In this document: one piece after another, positions 36,564 through 47,057 of the stretch
Layout: each line of letters begins with the position of its first letter
Position numbering within the stretch: the stretch's first letter is position 1
Assembly: GCA_947491945.1 (NCBI GenBank)
Contig: CANLLN010000001.1
Coordinates: 186,001 to 250,000 of the forward strand
Origin: an uncultured Carboxylicivirga sp.
GTDB taxonomy: Bacteria; Bacteroidota; Bacteroidia; Bacteroidales; Marinilabiliaceae
Direction: 5' to 3'
Length of the DNA stretch: 64,000 nt
Notes under the pieces: generated by a model
The model's input: only the letters and a program-made list of their open reading frames with translations
What the model was told of the DNA's origin: nothing
Databases searched by the model: none
Translations under genes and position numbers: made by a program

Positions 36564-37412
36564 CTAGGCAAAAAACTTATAGCTGAGTAACTTATAATAT
36601 AGCTTAGCCACCATAAAGTCTGGCGCTCGCAACCCATCGATGGGTGCAAACTCCACGATGTCGAAGCCCACTACGTTTTTACGCTGAAATACTTTTTTGA
36701 GGTAACGTATTGTGGTATCCCAGCTCAGGCCACCCGGCTCGGGCGTGCCGGTTGATGGCATGATGGAGGGGTCAAAAACATCCAGGTCGATGGTCAGGTA
36801 AACATCATCGCCCATCAGCTCAATGCTTCTATCCATCCATTCCTCGTTTCCGTATATAGACTCTGCAAAAAAGCATTTGTCCTTGTTCAAAAAAGGCTTT
36901 TCCACCACATCCATGCTACGTATGCCCACCTGCACCAGGTTGGTGCTTTGAGCCGCTTTGTGCAGGGCACAGGCATGGTTGTACTCACTTCCGTGGTAGT
37001 GGGGTCGCAAATCGGAGTGTGCATCCAGCTGCAATACCGTCAAGTCTTTGTATTTCTTACGGTAGGCTTCAATAATGCCGATGCTGATCGAGTGCTCACC
37101 CCCAAAGAAAGTCAGAAATTTATTGTGTTTCAGCAGTTCTGTGGTGCTATTGAGAACAGCCTCATAAACCTGCTCGGGCGATCTGTTTTCTTCGATTTGA
37201 GGCAGTATATGAATACCTTTCTTATACACCTCTGAGTCGGTTTCTATATCGTAAAACTCCAGATTGGGGGTAGTCTCCATAAAAACGTCAAAACCTTTAT
37301 CGGCTCCTTTGCCCCAGGTGCTGGTACCATCGTAGGGGATAGATTGCAGCAATATTTGTGCCTCGCTCAGCTCAATGGGCTGGTCGTCAATGTCTCCAAA
37401 AATCTTATTCAT
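36564..37412 (-). CDS. speB: Agmatinase family ureohydrolase
   Basis: This is a 282-residue arginase/agmatinase family enzyme. Metal ligands are visible in GGEHSIS, QLDAHSDLRPHY and DLDVFDPSIMP, with PEPGGLSWDT close behind. It hydrolyses agmatine to putrescine and urea. Its start overlaps the 3' end of the arginine decarboxylase gene by 8 bp, giving a two-step putrescine pathway in one unit. Formiminoglutamase or guanidinobutyrase activity is less likely because of this partner. Confidence 0.93.
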   Translation of the reverse strand: MNKIFGDIDDQPIELSEAQILLQSIPYDGTSTWGKGADKGFDVFMETTPNLEFYDIETDSEVYKKGIHILPQIEENRSPEQVYEAVLNSTTELLKHNKFLTFFGGEHSISIGIIEAYRKKYKDLTVLQLDAHSDLRPHYHGSEYNHACALHKAAQSTNLVQVGIRSMDVVEKPFLNKDKCFFAESIYGNEEWMDRSIELMGDDVYLTIDLDVFDPSIMPSTGTPEPGGLSWDTTIRYLKKVFQRKNVVGFDIVEFAPIDGLRAPDFMVAKLYYKLLSYKFFA

Positions 37413-38817
37413 CTTCCAGGTAGCCTAAAATATCCAACATTTCCCGCACCGATTGTTCATCGCGGTAAACTGTATCCACAATATTTCCCGTATCATCACG
37501 GTCGATGATCACATGCTTAGGGGCCGGTATCAGGCAGTGTTTAATACCGCCATATCCACTCACCGAATCCTGGTAGGCACCTGTATGGAAAAATCCCAGG
37601 TACAACGGTTCTTTGTCGCTAGCTTTGTAGCTGGGCAGTAGTACCTCCTGGTTAAAGTCTTCGGAGTTATAATAGTCCGAATGGTCGCAGCTGATGCCCC
37701 CAATATTCACCCGGCCATATTCGTTATTCCATTTATTTACCGGCAGTAAAATAAATTTTTCCTGTATCGACCAGGCATCGGGTATGGTGTTCATCAGGCT
37801 GTTGTTGATGATGTACCAGTTCTCGGTGTCGTTTTGTTGCTTTTGTTCCAGTACCTCAAAAATAATGGCACCGGCCTCACCCACGGTATATTTACCAAAT
37901 TCGGTGTATATATCGGGCTCCATCACATTTTCTTTGGTACAAGCAGTTTTGATATTTGATATAATTTCGTGAATCATATACTCATAGTTGTACTCAAAGC
38001 CCAGGTGGTTGCGTATGGGAAATCCACCGCCCAGGTTAAATGATTCCAGCTCTTTACTCTCTTTTTTAAGCTCAACATACAGCTTTACTGCCTTCTGAAA
38101 CTCACCCCAGTAGTAGGGGGTATCTTTAATACCTGAGTCCACAAAGAAATGGAGCATTTTAAGCTCTACCTTATCATTGTTCTTTATCTTCTGATTAAAG
38201 AAATCGATGATTTTATTGTGCTGAATACCCAGGCGCGAGGTGTAGTAAGCCGACTGCGCCTCTTCGTTAATGGCCATGCGGATGCCAATCTTTAGCTTTT
38301 GCTTGGCTTTAAGTTTCATCAGCCGATCGTACTCATTGATGCTGTCGAGCACAATGATGGAATTGGTAAAACCGGCCTCTTGTAACTTAATGATTTTCTT
38401 AAGATATTCATCGGTTTTATAACCATTATGAATGGTGATGATATCCTTGTCTATCTTACCCTTTTTGTGTAGGTAACGCACCAGGTCGATGTCGAACGAC
38501 GAGGAGGTCTCAATGTTTACATTGTGCTTAAGTGCCTCGTTAATAACGTGGTTAAAGTGGTTGCATTTGGTACAGTAACAAAAATGGTACTTACCTTTAT
38601 AAGCGTTGTTTTTAATGGCACGGTTAAATAAATTACGTGCTTTTTTGATTTGGTCACCAATTTTTGGCAAATAGATAAATCGAAACGGTGTTCCGTATTT
38701 ATCAATTAGGTATTTTAGCGATACCCCATGAAAGGTGAGGTAGTCATTCTTTAAGTCAAAACCTTCCTGTGGAAAGTAAAAACTTTGCTCAATCAAATCA
38801 AAATACGTGTTCTTCAT
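37405..38817 (-). CDS. speA: Arginine decarboxylase, PLP fold III
   Basis: This 470-residue enzyme is a member of the fold III (alanine-racemase-like) decarboxylases. The PLP Lys is in FCYCTKCNHF, the pocket glycine loop FNLGGGFPIRN is present, and the C-terminal region carries YLGFFHTGAYQDS-type residues that form the active site across a dimer. It converts arginine to agmatine. It is shorter than the E. coli biosynthetic SpeA, but the length is normal for Bacteroidota. It is followed by speB with an 8-bp overlap, so the pair makes putrescine from arginine. Confidence 0.92.
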   Translation of the reverse strand: MKNTYFDLIEQSFYFPQEGFDLKNDYLTFHGVSLKYLIDKYGTPFRFIYLPKIGDQIKKARNLFNRAIKNNAYKGKYHFCYCTKCNHFNHVINEALKHNVNIETSSSFDIDLVRYLHKKGKIDKDIITIHNGYKTDEYLKKIIKLQEAGFTNSIIVLDSINEYDRLMKLKAKQKLKIGIRMAINEEAQSAYYTSRLGIQHNKIIDFFNQKIKNNDKVELKMLHFFVDSGIKDTPYYWGEFQKAVKLYVELKKESKELESFNLGGGFPIRNHLGFEYNYEYMIHEIISNIKTACTKENVMEPDIYTEFGKYTVGEAGAIIFEVLEQKQQNDTENWYIINNSLMNTIPDAWSIQEKFILLPVNKWNNEYGRVNIGGISCDHSDYYNSEDFNQEVLLPSYKASDKEPLYLGFFHTGAYQDSVSGYGGIKHCLIPAPKHVIIDRDDTGNIVDTVYRDEQSVREMLDILGYLEDE

Positions 38818-39012
38818 CTATGATAATCCCATGACGTGTTATAAAATTAATCCTCAGCAAATTTATCTAAATTACCATTAAAAGCGCGGTAAGGCAAAGA
38901 AAATAATTATACGCTGTGGTGCTAAGTTAAGTTTGACTTCTTACAGGGCTTGTCTAAATCAATTATATTCTGCAAATTCGCTTTCCTCATTAACCGATCA
39001 ATACACAATAAT

Positions 39013-40908
39013 TTGCTTTTAAAACCGCGGACACTACAAAAACGGCTAATGCGTATTATGGGCTTGTTTGTTACGTTTAGCATTATGAGCTTTGGACTGG
39101 TGCACTACTATGCAGTACGTAAAGCTGTAATGAAAGATGTGTATGATAATCAACTCATAATGACTTTAAAAGCGCACCAGGGGCAGTTTTTGACAACGAT
39201 TGAAAAGGCCATTGAAGCGGTTGACATACTGGCCAACGATCCAGCCTTTGTTGCTTGGTTTGGCAGTAGCAAAGAAGATAGTGTGATGAAGGCCCTTGCC
39301 CTGGAGAGACTCGATTTCTTTAATGATGAGTTGGACTATCCGGCCATTTTTGCCGTTAACAAAAGCACCTTGGAATATTGGTATAAAGACTATTCATTGC
39401 TTGATATCGTGTCGGAAGATGACCCCGATGATGCCTGGTTTTTTAATTCCCTTAAAGGAGGTCTTAAGAGTCAGCTTAACTTCGATCACGACAATAATTT
39501 AAATCGGTCGATGCTGTTTGTCAATGCATTGATAGGCGATACGCAAGATCCATTGGGAGTGGCCGGTATCGGCATTGATCCATCGTTTCTTATTCATCAG
39601 TTTGAGTACAATAAGCCCTCTAAGAATACGCGTTTGTGGCTTCTTGATCAGCAGGGTAAAATTCTCTTGTCGGAGAAGTTAGGGGAGGTAAATACCTCGC
39701 TGAATAGCCTCCTGGATAGCGCTGTTGTGGATGAACTGTTAAGCGGTGGTGCCGAACAAATTATCCGCGAAGTATCCTTTAAGGGACGTACCTGTGAAAT
39801 GGCAAGCATGCGAGTGGGGAGCACCCAATATCTGGTAGTGATGGTCATTCCACAGCGCGATTTATTGGCGATTCTCAATGTTATTAGCTATAACACTATC
39901 TGGCTAACGGTGGTGGTGCTTCTACTAACACTTATTGTGACTTCACTTTTGGCCAGAAACATTTCCAGACCCATTCTGCACTTAACGCAGCTAAGTAGTG
40001 ATATGGCGCATGCCCGTTTGAATATTCAGGTGAAGGATAAGCTTTTGAGACGATCGGATGAGATAGGTAAACTGGCCACCGCCTTTGATGCCATGCAAAA
40101 ACAACTTGCGCGAACGATCGACCGCTTGAATCAGGCGAATATTGATCTTAAAAATGAAAGAAAGCAGTTGAGAAATATAAATTCTGATTTGAGTGTGGCG
40201 ATTCGAAAAGCCGCTGAGAATGAGAAGCTCACCAAAGCTTTTATGGCCAATATCAGCCATGAGATCAGAACACCCATGAACAGCATTATGGGCTTTGCTC
40301 AGTTGCTCGAAGAAGACTTGGCGGATCAATCTGATCTTCAGTCCTATGCTGCCATTATTGTAAAAAATGGTACCCATTTGTTGGCGATCCTCAACAATAT
40401 TATTGAAGTGGCCAAAATGGATTCGGGTCTCACTAAACCTTCCTACACTACCTTCTCGGTACAGGAAGTAATTAAGGACAGCCTGAGTCTTTTTACTTAT
40501 AAGGCAGGCAGTACACTAACCCTCATTGATAGAGCTCAGGAGTGCGAGTCTGACTGTATTTTGTACAGCGATATAATATTGGTTAAGCGACTGTTAAGCA
40601 ATCTTTTATCCAATGCAATAAAATACACTCCACACGGTAGTATTGAGGTGGGTTTTCATATCGACGGAGACCATGTTATTCTTTATGTGGCCGATACCGG
40701 TATTGGTATCGATACTACCGATCAGGACTCCATCTTCAAACCCTTCTGGCAAGTTAAGCATGCCCGGAGTGTTAACGAAGGAGCCGGTCTCGGATTGGCT
40801 ATCACACAGAAAATGGTTGAGTTATTATCAGGTCGTATATGGGTGGACAGTGCCCCGGATAAAGGGTCTATATTTTATGTATCACTCCCGATCAATAATC
40901 ATAAGTAA
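39013..40908 (+). CDS. Cache/HAMP sensor histidine kinase
   Basis: This membrane histidine kinase of about 631 residues has a first membrane segment (RIMGLFVTFSIMSFGLVHYY), an extracytoplasmic Cache-like domain of about 240 residues, a second membrane segment (TIWLTVVVLLLTLIVTSLLA), a HAMP linker, the HisKA box FMANISHEIRTPMNSIMGF, and an HATPase with NLLSNAIKYT, DTGIGIDTT and GAGLGLAIT. I used TTG 39013, since KPRTLQKR before the first helix fits the positive-inside rule; ATG 39049 or the open frame back to 38950 are alternatives. No response regulator is adjacent. The ligand sensed is unknown. Confidence 0.88.
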   Translation: MLLKPRTLQKRLMRIMGLFVTFSIMSFGLVHYYAVRKAVMKDVYDNQLIMTLKAHQGQFLTTIEKAIEAVDILANDPAFVAWFGSSKEDSVMKALALERLDFFNDELDYPAIFAVNKSTLEYWYKDYSLLDIVSEDDPDDAWFFNSLKGGLKSQLNFDHDNNLNRSMLFVNALIGDTQDPLGVAGIGIDPSFLIHQFEYNKPSKNTRLWLLDQQGKILLSEKLGEVNTSLNSLLDSAVVDELLSGGAEQIIREVSFKGRTCEMASMRVGSTQYLVVMVIPQRDLLAILNVISYNTIWLTVVVLLLTLIVTSLLARNISRPILHLTQLSSDMAHARLNIQVKDKLLRRSDEIGKLATAFDAMQKQLARTIDRLNQANIDLKNERKQLRNINSDLSVAIRKAAENEKLTKAFMANISHEIRTPMNSIMGFAQLLEEDLADQSDLQSYAAIIVKNGTHLLAILNNIIEVAKMDSGLTKPSYTTFSVQEVIKDSLSLFTYKAGSTLTLIDRAQECESDCILYSDIILVKRLLSNLLSNAIKYTPHGSIEVGFHIDGDHVILYVADTGIGIDTTDQDSIFKPFWQVKHARSVNEGAGLGLAITQKMVELLSGRIWVDSAPDKGSIFYVSLPINNHK

Positions 40909-41207
40909 ACTCCTTCCACATCCACCTTATGGTAGATGGGTGTATTCTTAAATTGCTGGTGCCAGTTTTCTTTTGAGTAGATGTAAAGTGAGATGGACTG
41001 CGCAGACTGAAGTTCGATTTGATAGCGGGCATCCAGATACTGTTGCTCCAGCTGAAAGTCCACCTTTTCGTTGGTTAAAACATAAATTTGAATGTCCTCG
41101 TGCATGCTCGTTCCCTGCGGAAATAACAATACCACCTCGGCATACGGATCGAGGGATTGAATATGCGCCTTCACCAAATCAGAAATGTCACCCGTTAATT
41201 GCTTCAT
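40899..41207 (-). CDS. Degenerate nucleotidyltransferase-like protein
   Basis: This 102-residue protein is chosen to start at ATG 41207, where homology-like sequence begins (MKQLTGDISDLVKAHI). It resembles minimal (MNT-type) nucleotidyltransferase proteins: AEVVLLF matches the strand before the usual GS motif, and the end (WHQQFKNTPIYHKVDVEGVYL) matches the conserved EGV-L finish. The catalytic GSxxxG and DxD are absent (LFPQGTSMHEDIQIYV), so it is probably inactive. Its 3' end overlaps the histidine kinase by 10 bp. No HEPN partner is adjacent. Confidence 0.6.
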   Translation of the reverse strand: MKQLTGDISDLVKAHIQSLDPYAEVVLLFPQGTSMHEDIQIYVLTNEKVDFQLEQQYLDARYQIELQSAQSISLYIYSKENWHQQFKNTPIYHKVDVEGVYL

Positions 41208-41353
41208 GCTGCAAAAATAAGATTTATCTACGGTGATATGACAGCCCCAATGCTGAAAACACGTAGGCTGCATCAGCTTTTCAGTGACCAATATTTGACA
41301 AACCTTTGTACTTGGTTTATATTCAGACCTTGGTGGCAAAAAGTAAAGAGCGT

Positions 41354-43804
41354 TTATTCCATCACATAAACACGCTTTACGCGGCGACTAATGCCGGTGA
41401 GTATTTCGTAGGGAATGGTGTCGAGTGTATCCGCCAGTTCTTCCACCCGAATGCCACAGCCAAATATTTCTACCACATCGCCCTCTTTGGCATCAATATG
41501 GCTAACATCGGCCATGCACATGTCCATACATACATTACCTACAATGCGCGCCTGCCGGCCGTTGATTAGTACATAACCTTTGCCATTGCTCAAACGACGA
41601 TTAAAGCCGTCGGCATAACCAATGGGGATTACAGCTATGCGCGTTGTTTCTTTGGCTTTTCCTTTGCGCCCATAGCCAATGGTATAACCTTGCTCAACAG
41701 TTTTTAGCTGTGAGATATAAGTTTTGAGTGTATTAACCGGTGTTAAGGGGGCTTGGATGGATGATATGCCGTACATGCCAATGCCCAAGCGCACCATATC
41801 AAACTGAGCATCCGGAAAGCGCTCGATGCCGGCCGAGTTAAGAATATGTCGGAGAAATGGGTAGCCCAGTTGTTTTTGCAAGTGGCTGCACAGGCTTTTG
41901 AAGGCGTCTATTTGCGAGCGGGTAAAGTCATCGTGTTGAGCCTCGTCGCTGCCGGCAAGGTGAGAGAAGGCACTGCAAACACGCAGTTGAGGTGCCTCCT
42001 TGAGGCATTGTATCAGGCGATCCACTTCATGGGTTAGGAAGCCCAGGCGGTGCATGCCGGTATCTAGTTTAATGTGTACGGGTACTCTGGTTAGGCCTTC
42101 CCTTTGTACAGCATTGATAAAAGCCTTCAGTACTTCAAAGCTGTATATCTCAGGCTCCAGCTCGTAATTGAGCATCATCGGAAAGCTGCTTAGCTCGGGG
42201 TTCATCACAATAATAGGCAGCGTGATGCCGGCCTTTCGTAGTTCTATGCCTTCATCGGCAAAGGCAACGCCCAGATAATCTACTTTTTGGTGCTGTAAGA
42301 GGTTGGCAATCTCAAAGGCTCCGGTGCCGTAGGAGTAGGCTTTTACCATGGCCAGTGTTTTCGTGCTTTTGTGTAGCTTACTTCTGTAGTATTGCAGGTT
42401 GTTGGTCAGGGCATTGAGGTTGATTTCCAGCACTGTTTTATGGCGGCGCTGCTCCAGTAAGGCCGAAATGCGTTCGAAGGCGAAGTTACGGGCACCCTTC
42501 AGTAGGATGGCCTCATTCTTAAAGCCATTAATGTCAATTTGTTCAAGAAAGCTTTCGGTAGTGGGATAGGCATTAGTACCACCCATTGCGCGGTATAGCA
42601 CCTTGCCAATGCCGATAAATTTACTAATTCCCTTTTCTTTACTTAACTGTTGAATACGTTCATACAGCTGTTTGTCGTTTACGCCACTCTGTTGTATATC
42701 GGATAAAATGAGTGTTTTGGATAAGCCGCTTTTGGTGCCCATCTGATTTAAAAAGTCCAGTGCCAGCTCCAGCGAAGTTAAATCGGCGTTATAGCCATCG
42801 TCGATAAGCAGGCAGTTATTAATGCCCTCTTTCTGCTCCAGACGCATGGCAATGGGTTGCAGGTGGGGACATTCTTTTTTGATGGCTTCCGGCGGCACGC
42901 CCAGCTCCAGGGCTGCCAGGATCGATAGTATCAGGTTATCAATGGATATGGCATCCTGATAGGGACTGCTGATGTGCAGCAAGTCGCCCTGCCAGTTAAG
43001 TGTCAGATGGGTTATGTTGTTGCTTGTAATTTGTTCAATAACACGCAGGCTGTTGCCGGGCTGATGGCCACAACTCAGGCGTTTGGCGTTTGGATAATGT
43101 GTGGTTATGGCCGAAGCAACTCTTCTATCATCGCCGTTAAACAGGATTACACGTGCGCTTCTGAAAAGTTTGAGTTTCTCTTTGATTTTGTGATCAGTAT
43201 CTTTAAAATTCTCCTGATGCGCCTGCCCGATATTGGTAAAGATACCTACTTCAGGCTCAATGCAGCTCGCCAGTTTCTCCATTTCGCCGGGCTTTGAGAG
43301 GCCTGCTTCAATAAGTGCCACATCAATGTTGCCGGGCAGCATGCAGATGGATAGGGGTACGCCCAGCTGACTGTTGAAGCTACGCGGCGATCGTCCTACT
43401 TTATGGGTGTGGAGAAGCAGTCGTGTCAGCCACTCTTTTACTATGGTTTTACCATTGCTGCCTGTGATGCCCACGAAAGGCACGGTAAATGAATGGCGAT
43501 GCTGCATGGCAATGGCTTGAAGGCAGGTTATGGTGTCGTCGCAAATAATAAAACCGGCCTCAGGGTAGTCAACATAGCTGACCCCGGCATCTTCCTCCAC
43601 CAGAAAGGCTCTGATGCCCCGTTCGTAAAGGGTATTTATATAAGCGTGTCCATCGTTACTCTCTGTTCTGATAGCCGCAAACAGCGTGTTGTTGGGCACA
43701 AAGGTTTTTCGGCTGTCATAAACAATCTTCTCTACCCTTGCAAGTGCGTTGCCATGGGTGCGCGCCGAAGCGAAAGTAGCCAGTTGAGCGAGTGAATAAT
43801 TCAT
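41354..43804 (-). CDS. Bifunctional MurF/alanine racemase fusion
   Basis: This 816-residue fusion has an N-terminal half that is MurF (UDP-MurNAc-tripeptide:D-Ala-D-Ala ligase) with the ATP loop [14 protein letters not shown]. The C-terminal half, from about residue 450, is a PLP alanine racemase with the Lys in [26 protein letters not shown] and [10 protein letters not shown]. Both activities supply D-Ala for peptidoglycan. Such fusions are typical of Bacteroidota. I chose ATG 43804 because it gives a 4-bp ATGA overlap with the stop of tdk; the longer frame from 43840 would run back into that gene. Confidence 0.94.
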   Translation of the reverse strand: MNYSLAQLATFASARTHGNALARVEKIVYDSRKTFVPNNTLFAAIRTESNDGHAYINTLYERGIRAFLVEEDAGVSYVDYPEAGFIICDDTITCLQAIAMQHRHSFTVPFVGITGSNGKTIVKEWLTRLLLHTHKVGRSPRSFNSQLGVPLSICMLPGNIDVALIEAGLSKPGEMEKLASCIEPEVGIFTNIGQAHQENFKDTDHKIKEKLKLFRSARVILFNGDDRRVASAITTHYPNAKRLSCGHQPGNSLRVIEQITSNNITHLTLNWQGDLLHISSPYQDAISIDNLILSILAALELGVPPEAIKKECPHLQPIAMRLEQKEGINNCLLIDDGYNADLTSLELALDFLNQMGTKSGLSKTLILSDIQQSGVNDKQLYERIQQLSKEKGISKFIGIGKVLYRAMGGTNAYPTTESFLEQIDINGFKNEAILLKGARNFAFERISALLEQRRHKTVLEINLNALTNNLQYYRSKLHKSTKTLAMVKAYSYGTGAFEIANLLQHQKVDYLGVAFADEGIELRKAGITLPIIVMNPELSSFPMMLNYELEPEIYSFEVLKAFINAVQREGLTRVPVHIKLDTGMHRLGFLTHEVDRLIQCLKEAPQLRVCSAFSHLAGSDEAQHDDFTRSQIDAFKSLCSHLQKQLGYPFLRHILNSAGIERFPDAQFDMVRLGIGMYGISSIQAPLTPVNTLKTYISQLKTVEQGYTIGYGRKGKAKETTRIAVIPIGYADGFNRRLSNGKGYVLINGRQARIVGNVCMDMCMADVSHIDAKEGDVVEIFGCGIRVEELADTLDTIPYEILTGISRRVKRVYVME

Positions 43805-44382
43805 GCCTTTGTTTTTGCCTTGATAAAACAACGACGACAAAGGGGCTCGTACTCATTCTTCTCGCCAAGGACAACGAGCTTGTCATCGTCACTCAGGCGA
43901 TGCGAGAACTGTGCTAAATCGCCACAGCGCATGCAAATGGCGTGTACCTTGGTTACGTATTCGGCGGTGGCCAATAAAGAGGGAATGGGGCCAAAGGGTT
44001 TGCCCTTAAAATCCATGTCGAGGCCGGCCACAATCACTCGTATGCCCTGATTGGCCAGCTGCTGACACACATCGGCGAGGCCCTGGTCGAAGAACTGAGC
44101 TTCGTCAATACCCACCACATTAACGTTACCACTCAAAAGCAGGATGTTGCCCGATGACTCCACCGGTGTTGAGCGTATGGCATTGGCATCGTGCGATACC
44201 ACTTCGTCGTTACTGTAACGAACATCAACCATGGGTTTAAATATCTCTACCTTTTGCCGTGCAATATTGGCCCGTTTAAGTCGTCGTAAAAGTTCTTCTG
44301 TTTTGCCCGAAAACATGGAGCCTACAATTACTTCGATCCAGCCTTTTTGGGAATCTCTATTTGCCTTATTCTCAAGAAACAT
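43801..44382 (-). CDS. tdk: Thymidine kinase
   Basis: This is a 193-residue type II thymidine kinase. The P-loop is [16 protein letters not shown], the Walker B region is [13 protein letters not shown], and two Cys pairs bind structural zinc (CMRCGD and CRRCF). It phosphorylates thymidine to TMP in the salvage pathway. Its stop overlaps the murF-alr start in an ATGA junction, so translation is coupled. Confidence 0.96.
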   Translation of the reverse strand: MFLENKANRDSQKGWIEVIVGSMFSGKTEELLRRLKRANIARQKVEIFKPMVDVRYSNDEVVSHDANAIRSTPVESSGNILLLSGNVNVVGIDEAQFFDQGLADVCQQLANQGIRVIVAGLDMDFKGKPFGPIPSLLATAEYVTKVHAICMRCGDLAQFSHRLSDDDKLVVLGEKNEYEPLCRRCFIKAKTKA

Positions 44383-44414
44383 TTAGTGTATCCTTATTAT
44401 TTAATAGCAATCAT

Positions 44415-44422
44415 TAACTTTG
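44415..44422 (+). promoter_or_regulatory. Probable -7 element for the 44450 gene
   Basis: TAACTTTG matches TAnnTTTG, 27 bp upstream of the ATG at 44450. Because it lies here, an upstream start inside it is unlikely. Confidence 0.45.
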
Positions 44423-44449
44423 TGGAATAAGTTAGAAGCCACAAACACC

Positions 44450-45337
44450 ATGGAAAAAGAAGCACTCATTGATATTATCCTTCACGACCTTAAGGAGGTT
44501 CACACATTGGTTAGCACCTTTAAGAGCAAACAGGAGCTGAATGCAGCTTTTATCAACTTAACCCGCACTAAAGTAGCAAACATTAACGAAGAGTTAATGC
44601 TGTTGGAGCAACTTAATACAGAAAAAGTATCCGTTGCCAGTAATGAGTCAGGTTTAACTTCGGCAGCACCAGCTACTTCCATTGTTTCGGATGGCGTGGC
44701 TATCGCTGAGTCATCACATCGTTTTGCCAGCGGCGAGTCCAACGAGGAAACGGAGGTTTTACCATCGGCACCGGAGCCGGCGCAGCCTGTTGTGTCAGAA
44801 AATGACGAAGCACCACAGGCAATGGCTACAAAGCCTGCGGCAGTAAAGGAAGAAGTGCCTGTCGATGAAGTGCCACAGGAAAGTGAGATGCCGAAGGAGG
44901 AGGTGAGGCCGGCTGCCGAGCCCGGTGAGGCGATTGTTCGTAATGAAGCGATCAGTACTGCAGGAGTCGGACCGGACGAAGAATCGCCTGTTGTAGCCAC
45001 GGCCCCTAAAGCTATGGTGTTGGGCGAGATGATCAAGAAAGAGCGGTCGTCGGTGAATGAGGCCATGGCCAACCGTCAGGAGCAGGTGGCTGATATTAAG
45101 CACCTGGGTAAGCCGGTGGATGATGTGCGTAAGGCGCTGGGACTCAATGATCGTTTTTATTATCAGCGCGAGTTGTTTGGTAATAATGCCGATCTGTTTA
45201 ACCAAACGCTCGATCAGATTAATCAGATGGATTCCTATCAGGCGGCCCTCAGCTTTCTCAAGTCGAATTATAGCTGGGAAGCCGATAATGATGCCAGCGA
45301 ATCGTTTTATAAAAGTATTCAACGCCGATTTATTTAA
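44450..45337 (+). CDS. Uncharacterised protein with low-complexity linker and conserved C-terminus
   Basis: This 295-residue protein starts at ATG 44450 (the preceding bases are a promoter element). An N-terminal helix pair (about 70 residues) leads to a long Glu/Pro/Ala-rich, probably disordered region (residues ~75-205). A compact C-terminal domain of about 90 residues follows (DVRKALGLNDRFYYQRELFG, YQAALSFLKSNYSWE). This C-terminal domain recurs in Bacteroidota, where it sits near tdk and rsmI. No enzymatic motif is visible. The linker layout suggests a scaffold or adaptor. Confidence 0.8.
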   Translation: MEKEALIDIILHDLKEVHTLVSTFKSKQELNAAFINLTRTKVANINEELMLLEQLNTEKVSVASNESGLTSAAPATSIVSDGVAIAESSHRFASGESNEETEVLPSAPEPAQPVVSENDEAPQAMATKPAAVKEEVPVDEVPQESEMPKEEVRPAAEPGEAIVRNEAISTAGVGPDEESPVVATAPKAMVLGEMIKKERSSVNEAMANRQEQVADIKHLGKPVDDVRKALGLNDRFYYQRELFGNNADLFNQTLDQINQMDSYQAALSFLKSNYSWEADNDASESFYKSIQRRFI

Positions 45338-45428
45338 TCGCAATAAGTATTCAGTGTTTTAGTCAGTAGGCAGAAGTTTCCGGATGTAGTAGGAGAAGTG
45401 TGTTCTTAAGACAATAAAAAGACCGTAA

Positions 45429-46154
45429 ATGAGTAAATTGTATGTAGTACCAACGCCCATTGGTAACCTGGAAGATATTACGATGCGTGCCATCCGCATA
45501 CTTAAAGAAGTGGATTTTGTGCTGGCCGAGGATACCCGTACCACGGGTTTTCTCTTGAAGCATTTTGACATATCCACCCGTATGATGTCGCATCATAAAT
45601 TTAATGAGCACTCCTCGGTGGATAAGGTGTGTCAGCGTATTAAAGGAGGCGATACGGCCGCCCTGGTGTCAGATGCAGGTACACCGGCCATCTCCGATCC
45701 GGGCTACCTGCTGGTGAAGAAATGCATTGAAGAGGGTATTGAGGTGGAGTGCCTGCCCGGACCCACTGCTTTTGTGCCGGCCTTGGTAAATTCAGGTCTG
45801 CCCAACGATCGCTTTTGCTTCGAAGGATTTTTACCCCAGAAAAAAGGTCGCAAGACACGCCTGGAATACCTGGCTGAAGAGACGCGTACCATGGTGTTTT
45901 ACGAATCGCCCTTCCGGCTGGTGAAAACATTGGGGCAGTTCATCGAGTACTTCGGGAGTGAGCGTCAGGCTTCTGTGTCGCGCGAGATCAGTAAGCTGCA
46001 TGAGGAAAACAAGCAGGGTAGCCTCACAGAGTTAAAGGAACATTTTTCGGCTAAGAATGTTAAAGGAGAAATTGTGGTGGTAGTGGCCGGAAAGGTGGAG
46101 GAGAAGCGCAAGAAAGAGCGTGGAAACAAAGCTGCCCATAATGAGGATAATTAG
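45429..46154 (+). CDS. rsmI: 16S rRNA (cytidine-1402 2'-O)-methyltransferase
   Basis: This is a 241-residue methyltransferase of the tetrapyrrole-methylase fold. It begins with the RsmI signature KLYVVPTPIGNLEDITMRA. It has AEDTRTTGFLLKHF, the SAM-binding VSDAGTPAISDPGY and a GLPNDRFCFEGFLP loop. It methylates the 2'-OH of C1402 in the 30S decoding centre. It is followed 15 bp later by a lipoprotein gene on the same strand. Confidence 0.96.
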   Translation: MSKLYVVPTPIGNLEDITMRAIRILKEVDFVLAEDTRTTGFLLKHFDISTRMMSHHKFNEHSSVDKVCQRIKGGDTAALVSDAGTPAISDPGYLLVKKCIEEGIEVECLPGPTAFVPALVNSGLPNDRFCFEGFLPQKKGRKTRLEYLAEETRTMVFYESPFRLVKTLGQFIEYFGSERQASVSREISKLHEENKQGSLTELKEHFSAKNVKGEIVVVVAGKVEEKRKKERGNKAAHNEDN

Positions 46155-46169
46155 TTACAAAACAAATAT

Positions 46170-47048
46170 ATGCAGATGAAGTATTTTGTTTCCTTAATGT
46201 TATTGCCGCTGCTGTTTGCCTGTAAGTCAGGCCGGGGCGATCAGGCCTTAAGCAATCGTGAGCGCGACTCGCTGATGATGGTATCCGTGGAGAAAGACCG
46301 ACAGATGAACAAGCTCGTAGGTGCCTTACTCGATATTGATGATAACCTTCAGCAGATTAAAGAAAAAGAACAGCTGATAACCCTCAATGTGAGCCGCGAT
46401 GAGGCCGGATCAGAAGCCGTTGAAGATAAAATAAATCGCGATATACAGGCTATTTACGAACTGATGGTGCAAAATAAGGAAACCATAAGCCAGCTGGAGC
46501 GTCAGCTAAAGCAGGCGAGCACTAACAGTAGTAATCTTAATAAGCTGGTGAAGCGCTTGAATACTCAACTGAAAGATAAAACCCTTGAGATTATTGAATT
46601 GCAGGCTCGCTTGAAGGAGCAGCGCCTCACTATAGATGATCTTAACTTTAGCTTGGAAGGACTTCAGTTGGTGGTTGATTCTCTGGAGGGCGCCCGCCAT
46701 GCTACGCAGCAGGCTTTGGATGAAACCACGGAGAAACTCTACAGGGCTTATTATGCCTTTGGCTCCAAAAAGGAGCTGAAAGAGGAGAATATCATCAGCA
46801 GTGATGGTTTCCTGAGTAAGAATAAGCTGCTTTCTGATGGCTTCTCACAAGACTATTTCACCGCCATTGATTATCGCGAGTTGGATTCCTTGAATCTGTT
46901 TATGCCCAAGGCCAAAATACTGTCGAATCATCCGGAATCATCTTATACGCTTGAAGAGAGTGAGGGAGGAGCTATGGTTTTGACAATTAGGGATAAGGAG
47001 CAGTTCTGGCGATTAACAAGGCACTTGGTTATTCAAGTAAATAAGTAA
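46170..47048 (+). CDS. Coiled-coil lipoprotein
   Basis: This 292-residue protein has a lipoprotein signal peptide (MQMKYFVSLMLLPLLFAC), with the lipid Cys at residue 18. About residues 40-190 are heptad-patterned and likely a long coiled coil (MVSVEKDRQMNKLVGALLD, LVKRLNTQLKDKTLEIIE). A C-terminal globular part includes YRAYYAFGSKKELKEENI and ends with a beta-rich tail. It is probably anchored to a membrane and held in a multimer. I do not recognise a named family. Confidence 0.78.
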   Translation: MQMKYFVSLMLLPLLFACKSGRGDQALSNRERDSLMMVSVEKDRQMNKLVGALLDIDDNLQQIKEKEQLITLNVSRDEAGSEAVEDKINRDIQAIYELMVQNKETISQLERQLKQASTNSSNLNKLVKRLNTQLKDKTLEIIELQARLKEQRLTIDDLNFSLEGLQLVVDSLEGARHATQQALDETTEKLYRAYYAFGSKKELKEENIISSDGFLSKNKLLSDGFSQDYFTAIDYRELDSLNLFMPKAKILSNHPESSYTLEESEGGAMVLTIRDKEQFWRLTRHLVIQVNK

Positions 47049-47057
47049 GAGCAATAC

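Noticed and set aside
41306-41569. + strand frame opposite the alanine racemase end
   Set aside because: Antisense to conserved racemase motifs; no independent support.
43805-43840. Longer start for murF-alr
   Set aside because: It would overlap tdk by 40 bp, whereas ATG 43804 gives a typical ATGA junction.
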